From NCBI GenBank assembly GCA_009741485.1, contig CM019236.1, positions 32,433,772 to 32,497,771 on the forward strand: a stretch of DNA of 64,000 nucleotides, given 5' to 3'. The notes below the pieces were generated by a model that ran no database searches, was not told the DNA's origin, and worked only from the letters and a program-made list of their open reading frames with translations. Shown here one piece after another: positions 51,101 to 60,100 of this stretch. The number at the start of each line of letters is the position of its first letter. The stretch's first letter is position 1. Made by a program: the position numbers and the translations under genes. Source of the stretch: Malurus cyaneus samueli. Taxonomy: Eukaryota; Chordata; Aves; Passeriformes; Maluridae.

Positions 51101-54100
51101 AGAATTCCGTCCTTTGTGAAAGATACTTGTAAAATTTTATTACACCATTTCAAGGTTTAAAATAATAGCATAAATAATGACAATTAAATACTAGCATAAT
51201 CCATTAAAATCAATTTTATAGGTTTTCTTAACTATGAGGATAAACTTTTTATGGCTACAGATTAGCTGGTGCAAAATTGATAGCACATTTGAATTTTTTT
51301 TAAAAAAAATAAGTGATTTGGTATATTAGCTTTGTCAAAATGTTGACTGCTTAGGCAAAATAAATGTATACAATGCAGCTGTAACTCACCTCTGCAAAAT
51401 GATGAAGGAAAAGTAGAGACTATTACATCTACATAAAGAATAAAGTCTTGAAAAACAATGTATACTTTTAAATGAAAAAAATAGAAAAAAATCAGTGGCA
51501 CAGCCTTATTAAAAAGCAGCATTAAAATGAACGAATACCCAGCTGCCAACAATCTCAGCCTTTCTTCATGCTTACTACTAAGGAACTTTTCCAATAAAGC
51601 TTTAGTGTAAAATAACAAATCTGTTGGCATTCTGAAAGAGAACTGTTTTCAGTGATTTTACACCTACAAGTATGCTTTTCAGTAAAAGGTATCCCTTTTC
51701 TTCTGTTTTCTGTAAGACTAATAACAGACCAATAGTGCAGAGAAATTGCCTTCTCTGTTCTTTGTAAAGATATACATTTATTGATCTCTTAAATTTCTGG
51801 TGGGCTTAGAATATGTGATCACCAGTAAGACTTTCAAGCAAAAGTGTAGTTTGCTTAATTTGATTGATCAGAGCATTTTTTCAAATGCTGTTCATAGTTT
51901 CACTCAGCTGGTAAGTCTGAGTGAAGAATCCCTCCATAGAATCCCTTCAGATGTATAAATGATGGAATGAATTGTGGATGTTTTGCTGGTGGCTTCTTCT
52001 GAATTAAAATAGGTGCTTTTCATACTGAAAAGGAAAGTATGTGACACTCCTTTTAGTGCTCTTTGTTTAAGGTTTCTGTGGCTAAAGTGCTAGACTGAGA
52101 ATATAGAATCATAGAATAATTTAGATTGGGAAAGGCCCTTCAGAACATTGAGTCCAGCCACTGGCCCAATGCTACCAAGTCCGGCACTAAATAGTGTCAC
52201 TAAGTGTGATGTAAGCCAGCTCCACACAGTTGGATGTAGACCTATTACTGAATTCTTTCTATAGTTTTGCATCAAGACTGAATCTTGTTTAAAACTGACT
52301 CTTGATTCCCTGTTAGTCTGCTGAAGGCTCTGCAGAGGGGTCTGGACAGGCTGGATCTGTGGGCTGAGGCCAGTGGTGTGAGGTTCAACAAGGTTCATCC
52401 CCAAATGCAGGGTATTGCTCTTTGGTCACAGCAGTTGGCTGGAAAACTGCGCCAGAAGAACGATTTGGGGGTGCCGGTCAAAAGCAGCTGAACATGAGCC
52501 CACTGTGCCCAGGTGGCCAAGAAAGCCAATGCCATCCTGGCTTGGATCAGCAATAGTGTGGCCAGCAGAAGCAGCACACTTCCTCAGCACTGGTGAGGCT
52601 GCACCTCAAACTCTATATCCAGTTTTGGGCCCCTCATGACAGGAAGGACATTGAGGTGCTGGGGTGTGTCCAGAGCAGGGCAATGGAGTTGGTGAAGGGT
52701 CTGAAGCACAAGTCTGATGAGGAGCATCTGAGGGAGCTGAGGGTGTTTAGCCTGGAGAAAAGGAAACTGAGGGCTGAGTTTGTTGCTCTCTACAGTTGCC
52801 TGAAAGGAGGTTGTAGCCAGGTGGGTGTCATTCTCTTCTCCCAAGTAACAAGTGATAGGGTGAAAATAAATAGGCTCAAGTTGCATCCAGGGAGGTTTAG
52901 ATTGGCTCTTCAGAAAAATTTCATCATGGGCTTGTCAAACATTGCAACAGGCTGCTCGGGGAAGTGGTGGAGTCATCATCCCTGGAAGAATTCAAAAGAC
53001 CTGTAGACATGGCAGTCAGGGACATGGTTTAGCAGTGGGCATGGCAGTGCTGGTTGAAATTATTTCTATGATTCTGTATTTGTTAATGTATTGACCATGA
53101 GCTTTATTTGATTGTTTTAATAATATCAAGGACAGCTTGTATTCTTAACATGGGCAAGCCAAAATATTTGTTCTGTGATAATATTTTACTGGGAAGTCAT
53201 GTTAGTTGAAACAGTTCCTATTTAAGGTAATTATTTTAAGACCATTGTGCAAAAACTGGTAAGTAAAGGATGAGTAAAGGATCCTTAGGTAAGTGGAGGA
53301 TCCTTTTCACTGAATTTATGTTTTATTTGTTTTAAAAGGTTATTTCTGAATAGTTTTGTCCATATATTTCTTCAGAAGTCTGGCACTTTAGTCTGTCATG
53401 ACATTCAGCAAGGAAAGTAACTTTCTTAAACTGATGAGGAAAAAAGTACAATTAAGAGTGTTATAGCCTGCAAGTCCATATTGAATAATGCTTAAATATT
53501 GAGTCTTTTCAAAATTGCATTTTGAAGTATGGTTACTGTGTTGGATCTCATGACAGTACTTTGTTCTAATAAATCCAAGGATTTTTGTGAGATTTAGTAA
53601 GGCCATTTTCAACACCTTTCTGTTAATTGGATATTGGAAATTTTTGAGGTAACGTCACATTTGCTTGAGTTTCTTTGTTGTTAAGCTTTCTGTCGGAAGC
53701 AATCATGGCAAACTTATTTCTTGAACTGCAGGGAAGAGCGTTCGTGTATTGGCATAATGGCTTCATTTCTAAGATACCTGTATTGTGAACCATCCCAGTT
53801 ACGGGAATATGCTGAACTGCGAATGGGTTTACTTAAGATCTTGCTTCAGCCTCATGGGCCAAAGCACAGAGAAGCACCCTCCTTGCTGGAATGTGAGATT
53901 CTTCAACTTCTATGTGATTTGATTCCATACCTGCAGGTACAGTTGTTGCCTGACCCCTACCTTTTACAAATACATGTTATCAAATCAGTGAAAGTATTAT
54001 TAGTATTGTCTTTCAAGTATGCAAAAATAGCGTTCTCTTCCTTCTTCTCTAGATCTGATTTGTTGATAGTACATAAATCTAACGAACTGTCTCTTTTTGG

Positions 54101-57100
54101 TAGAAAATAAAACTTTAATTGTTCAAATCTGATACATCGGGTAAGGTGGAAATTGAAATACATTTACCATAATTATTTGCTTCTAGCTGACTCAATAAAC
54201 ATACAGTAAACTTAGAAAAGGACTAATGAGAAAATTTTGTTAAATGGTGAAGTATTTGTCGAAACCATACAATTTTAGCTTTAAATGGATAATACTAAAA
54301 TCAACTATATAAGAAGCATGATTTAAGTACTTCTGGATACTCCTTTCTCACTCTTTGTAGCAGAGGGATTAGGATGTCTGAAGACAAAATTTTCCTTCTG
54401 AAATATACTGAAGGCTTTGAATGTTTTTATAAGTTGCACAGTGATACATGATAGGAGGTAGGGATTTAATATTTCTGTCTCCTTTGGTTAGGGGCTACCA
54501 TGTGGGTTTAACTTAACAAATCTGCTTTTCCTTATGCTTTATTTTGATACCAGTTAAGCTCTTTTGTGCCTATCTATCTTTCTCCTCTTTGTATTAGTAC
54601 AACGTCTTCAATTTCAGACTATTAGCCAAACATGAGGTGCTTTGGCCTTATTGCCATGGAGAGAGGGTTCATTAATATGAGTAATGTAAAGCTGAATAGG
54701 CTTGTTATAAGGATATTCAACAGCATTTTACTTCTATGGCATGTTACTAGAAAAGTCTTCTTTGTACTCATAGCTAATTTTCACAATCTGTTGGAAAAAC
54801 TAGAACCTGTGTTATACATGTTTATCTTTGTTCAGGTCTGTTCCTTGTGATGATGTGTACATGATGACCTTTTCTGTTTGTAGAGGGTTTTCTGATTTTG
54901 TCTTATTTTACTTGAACTTCAAAAAAACATTGTGTCTTGAATGTATGACCAAGCTTCAGGTTTGGTAACATTTAGCCATAGAAATGGCACTGAATGAAAC
55001 TTACAAAATTAGTTGTGAACTTTTCTTTCCTTCATACATGTTTGCACCTCCTTTTTTTAAACTGGAATCAGTTGCATATTTTCAAACTCATAATAATACT
55101 TGAAAATTTTTGTCTTGCCTGAGATACAACTTTCACAAAGGAAGTTACTTCCTTCAGGAAGCCTTTTTGATGGACTGTTTTATGATCTGTCAGTTCCTTC
55201 CTCTTCTTTCTCTGAACCTCAGGTTGTTCTTTAGATTTCCTTTCAGCATAGCCTAATTTAATCCTCCATGTAATATAAATGCTGAAATGCTTCCCTGTCA
55301 TTTTGTTGATGGTGTCAACTAAGCTGTCAAAAGTACAGCTCTTCACCTGTAGACTTTTCTGCTGATAAATTCAGTGAGATTAGGTTTCTTATTAGAGCAG
55401 ACTATTTACAGAACAAAAATGGAATAAAAATCAGCTTAATGGTGATGTGATGCTTAATGCTGGCTCCAGAGTTTGAATTGGAACAGTGTGTTTGTCTGGA
55501 AGCAGAATTTTCAAGAACAGAAACATTGTCATCCAACACATGGAGCCTCTGAGGCAACCTGCTTCTTGAAGTGGCTTTAACTGGCTTTTAAATAGGGCAA
55601 TGATGCTTTTGGGTGTCACAGTTCAGCTTTCAGTTTTTGTGGTAGTAAGATTGCATGGTGTTCTAGAAGCGAATGACACCACTGTCTTTCTTTTTTGAGA
55701 CATATGTTAAAATCTTGCTTACGTTACAAAGGAAATATTGTAGAGCCAGATGTTTCTGTTATGAGTACTTACCTGCTTAATGAAATCCCCACACACTTTT
55801 TTGTGTTGTTATAGGAACCCCAAGAGCTGAATTAATTGCTGTTGCATTTGAATAAAAGGATTTTGCTCATCAGCAACCAAGAAATGTTTTAATTCTTTCA
55901 TGTGTTTCTCATTTTATTTCAAAATATCAAATACCAGTTTTTGTTTTTGTTTTTTTTCAGGGAAGTTGGATAAGACATTCCTGGTGTTAGTTTATAAATG
56001 TTTCTGCAAATAGTACTAAATATATGAAATAGAAACAGCAGAGCTAATTGAGCTAATTCTAAATTCTGTGTAGATAGGGAAGTGCGATTAAATCATCATG
56101 CGTTTTGACTTTATTTTGTTTTAACTACCTGTTTGCAGCTTAAGGACTTACTGCAAGTTACAGAGGCCTTGTTTTTCATGCAAGAGCTGTTCCTCAGCCT
56201 ACTACGCTACCCTGTATTTTGGAAAGTTCAGTTATCCCAGCTTAGTCTGCAACTGTTATGCTTCTGTGAAGTGTGTTTAAATGTAACAGGAGAATGCTCA
56301 TCTTTGATCTCCTTAATAGAGGACAACTTTGAGCTCTTAAAGGAGGTAAGAGTATGTGGGAAAAACATAAAATAATTTTATTAAACTTAAAGAATGTAAT
56401 ATTTGAGATAGTAGAGACACTTATACATGACATTCACTGTAGGTGACCAGTGTTGTGTCAAAAGTTTCTAATTTTTTTTCTTGATTGAATACCTTCATAA
56501 GGTAAAAACTTGACAGGTTCTGTATGTATCAGTCAATCTCTTAGTGTGGAATTTGTTTAAAGTATGTAACAACAGTTTGAATGAAGCTACAAATTAACAT
56601 GTTCTAGTTACTTAGTTAAAATACTGTTCTCACGCTGTTATATTCTTCATTGCTTTGTCTCTGCATGTGCACTCAGTATGGTTCATGAAGGTACTCTTTG
56701 AAAGTTTTGGTAATTTCCTGTTTGTTCGGTTCGATGGCACTGGGAAACAAAGGAGACTTTGAACTTTTTCTTTTTTCTTGTAGGTATTTCCAGTGGAGCA
56801 ATGTATAATTGGGCTAGCACTTCTGCTGCTGCAATCTCCAGAAAGTCAGCAAAAGTCTATCTTGAGTCTAGGTAAAGCTCTTTTTGTGAAAGTGGAATCC
56901 ACACTCCTAAAATTGTCATTGTTTCTTCATGTTTATGAAGAAAAGACTGCATTCTCCTGGAGTTGTATTAGGTGGTGAAATGGGATTTCTTCATAAACAG
57001 AATTTTCCATGAATTTAAAAAGTAATGGAAAAATACATTTTCCCCTACCTTGACTGTTTCCATTGATGCTACATTTTAAGCTCCCTGCTATCTTGGAATT

Positions 57101-60100
57101 TATCTGTTTCATTTTTGAGCCCTCAGGATATTCTCAGCTGATGTTCATTATCCTGAATGGTTTGTTATTACAAGTATTGAGAACAGGCCTGATAATCATG
57201 GCAATGTTTAGCTGTGCTTTTGATTTAGCAGTTTTGATTAGTGCAGTTATTCCAGTGAAAACAAAGGCCTGTGCTACATTCCATTTTTGTATTTTTTGAT
57301 GCCATCAGACACTTCGCTATAACCAACAGGAATGTGTGGCTCTCTAAATGAAAAATCACAAAAAACTCTTGCCCTTTATATACATGCACAGCAAATCTTG
57401 GGACCTTTGCTTTGCTCAATTGAATGTTTCCTACAAATGTCTGTGGTACAAATTTCCTAGAAGAAATTTGTAAAGGTACAAATGTGCTTTTCTTTTTTTC
57501 TCCACCTTACCTTTGTTTTTTCTCAACTTGTCTTAAATAGCCTACAAGCTTCTTTCATATTCAGAAACCCAGGATATTTCAGCCACATCCCTTATTTTGG
57601 TGATGCCTGTGCTACAGATCTTATCTTCTAAAACAGTTGGAGACTGCCTATCAAGGGATGTTTCTGAAACAACCAGACAACAGCTGGCTGTAAATCTTTT
57701 GGGAATATTAAAGGAAGAAGGTGTGAAGGATAAACAGGAATCGGTAAAGTTATGGGCTTTCTTTCCTTTTTTGGGGGGCAGGTAGGGGAGGCCCCTAACA
57801 ATTTTTCTGCATTAAGACTATCTGTTTTAAAAAGACTCTGCATGTGTGAGCTTCTTGTGTGATTACATTCTGTAGGAACGCTTGAAAATATATACAGTCC
57901 ATAAAATTAGACTATTGCTGAAGTGAAAGTTCGTTTCATGGATATTGTTTCATTTAGCAAGTGAGATTGTTTTGCTTTAAGGGCCTGTGTAGATTGAAGA
58001 ATTCACCTCCATTATTAAGCAAGTAATAGGACTTAGTAGAGATCAAGGTTTTATATATTTATTCTGTTTCTTTCAGACTTGCTTATTCTCCTCATCTCTT
58101 TTTCCTTACTACTGTATGTGATTCTTTCTCCCTTGCCTGAAGAGAGCTGCAGAGCATCTAAGTGTCAGTTAGCAAACTTTGACTGATTAATCTGAATGTT
58201 TTCATATGTTCTGTTGGGGGTTTTGGGGTTTTAATTTTTTACTTATGCCCCACTTCTCTGCCATCTGTCCCTTTATCCCAAGTGTTCCAAGAACAGGTGA
58301 CTGCAAATCTCTTTGAGCAAGATGTGCCTAGCACTGAGGTAGCTAAACTCCCTTTCTGCTTTACACCCCTGTTTTGTGTAGTGAGCGTCTGATGTGACCA
58401 GTTAGATAGAGTTCCAGTTCCGAGTTTTGCCACGCCTCCCTGTCCTGGAATCCCCCACCTACTTCATCTTCTGTTTCACCAGATCTAAAATGGCAAGCCC
58501 ATTTGTATTTCTAATAAAAAATAACTTTTTTTAAGTTCACAAAAGCATACAGCATTATTAGCATTATTAGTCTGCTCTGAAAGAACAGATGGTGGGATGG
58601 CTTTAAGTACAGCTCACTTTCTTCTAATGGGACTTACTGGGTGCCAGCCTGTACAGGTGGTTTGTTTCAGTGAGATGTCTTTGAAGCATGTCATTCTTCT
58701 ATGCTGTGTGTCACTCGCCCATGTTTTGTTTTCTGTTGTTTTAGAAACTATTTTAATGTCTTACAAGATACTGTGTTACTGTACAAGAAGATTACAATGC
58801 ATTGTGTTACACCAGCTTCCTGTAACAGAGCTTGGTTGTGCTAAATTTAGGACTCTATTTGCTTCAGAAAATCATGTGAAAGTTTTTCTGTTAAGTACTC
58901 TAATAATTTTTGATTACCTACTTTTTCTGTTAGCCGTGTTACACTGAAAAGGGTTGCCTTCATTTAGAATTCTCGAACAGTCTCTTCACTAGTGTCTCAC
59001 TGATCCTTGCAGAGTTCTTAGCAAGTAGCATGGCAGATCTTTGATAATTCATGGTTTGCAATGTGAAAAGAGCGACAATAATTTTGCCTGATCATTGTTT
59101 GTAATAAGTATGCCAGTAACCTTCGGTTCTCAACTAAAAGATTTAAAAATGTTGATTTTCTTTAATGGTTCCATGATTACAGTCAATTTGTGTTGTAGGA
59201 AAAGATCAATGCTAAGAGAATAGCATCTTGATTGAATTATGCTTAGACTTCCTTCATACTGGAAGTGTGCAAGAAGAGAGGAGGAAAAAAGAAAGCAAAT
59301 GCTGTGTCCACACTGAGCAAGCTTTGAGGAAGAGTATATAAGAGCAAACACAGTGAAGTCGTGGTATATTTTCATAGACTCACAGAACATTCCAGGCTGT
59401 AAGATAATCTGGTCTAGCCCGTTAACTGAAAGGGAGTCTAGATGAGATTATCTAGTATCCTGTCCAATCACATGTTCAAAACCTCCAGTGATGGAGACTG
59501 CACCATGTCCCTAGAGAGGTTCTTCCAGTGAATAATTGTTTTCACTATCAAAAATGTCTTATGATGCTGTGCCTGACCCTTCCTCACGCACCTTGTATTC
59601 ATTGCCCTTTGTATTCTTCATGAGGCTCTTTGTGAAGAGAGAGCTTTTGTCCTCTTAGTAACTGTCCTTCAAGGCCTGGAAAACAATCACCCCTCCCTTG
59701 AGCCTTCATTTCTGCAGGGTGAAAAGACCTGACTCATGGCACTCCTTTGGTCTGTGTTCAGCTCCTCTTGGCAAGGCTGTTCCACAGCTCATGGGTCGTA
59801 GCCTGGCTGGACCCTTTGGTTGTATGGTCCCAGGTGCAGGACTCTGCCCTTCTCTTTGTTGAGCTTTACACAGTTCCTGTGGCTCTCTTTCAGCCTGTCC
59901 AGGTCTGTGAAAGGTGGCTCTCCATGCTGATGTGTCCATCTCAACACCCAGTTTAGTGACACAGCAAATGCGGTGAGAGTACTTTCAGTGTCATCATCCA
60001 GATCATTCATGGACATGTTACAACATGGAGCCCAGCACTGATCCTGGGGGAGCCCCATTTGTGACAGACTGCCAGCCTTAGTAAAACATAGTGATCAGGA

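Larger units (their letters stand above)
51005..53731 (+). other. FOCAD: FOCAD intron 6
   Basis: A 2.7-kb intron from gtaaatg to ttgaactgcag. It contains two CR1 copies in opposite orientation (listed separately). I see nothing recognisable in 51010-52100 or 53080-53730. Confidence 0.8.

Noticed and set aside
53937..54110. Extension of FOCAD exon 7 by 57 codons into intron 7
   Set aside because: The homology to focadhesin stops exactly at the gtacag donor and resumes in phase at 56139. The read-through is chance.
59706..60058. Minus-strand frames of 77-89 codons in FOCAD intron 10
   Set aside because: They are remnants of the CR1 copy at 59372-60057, not a gene.
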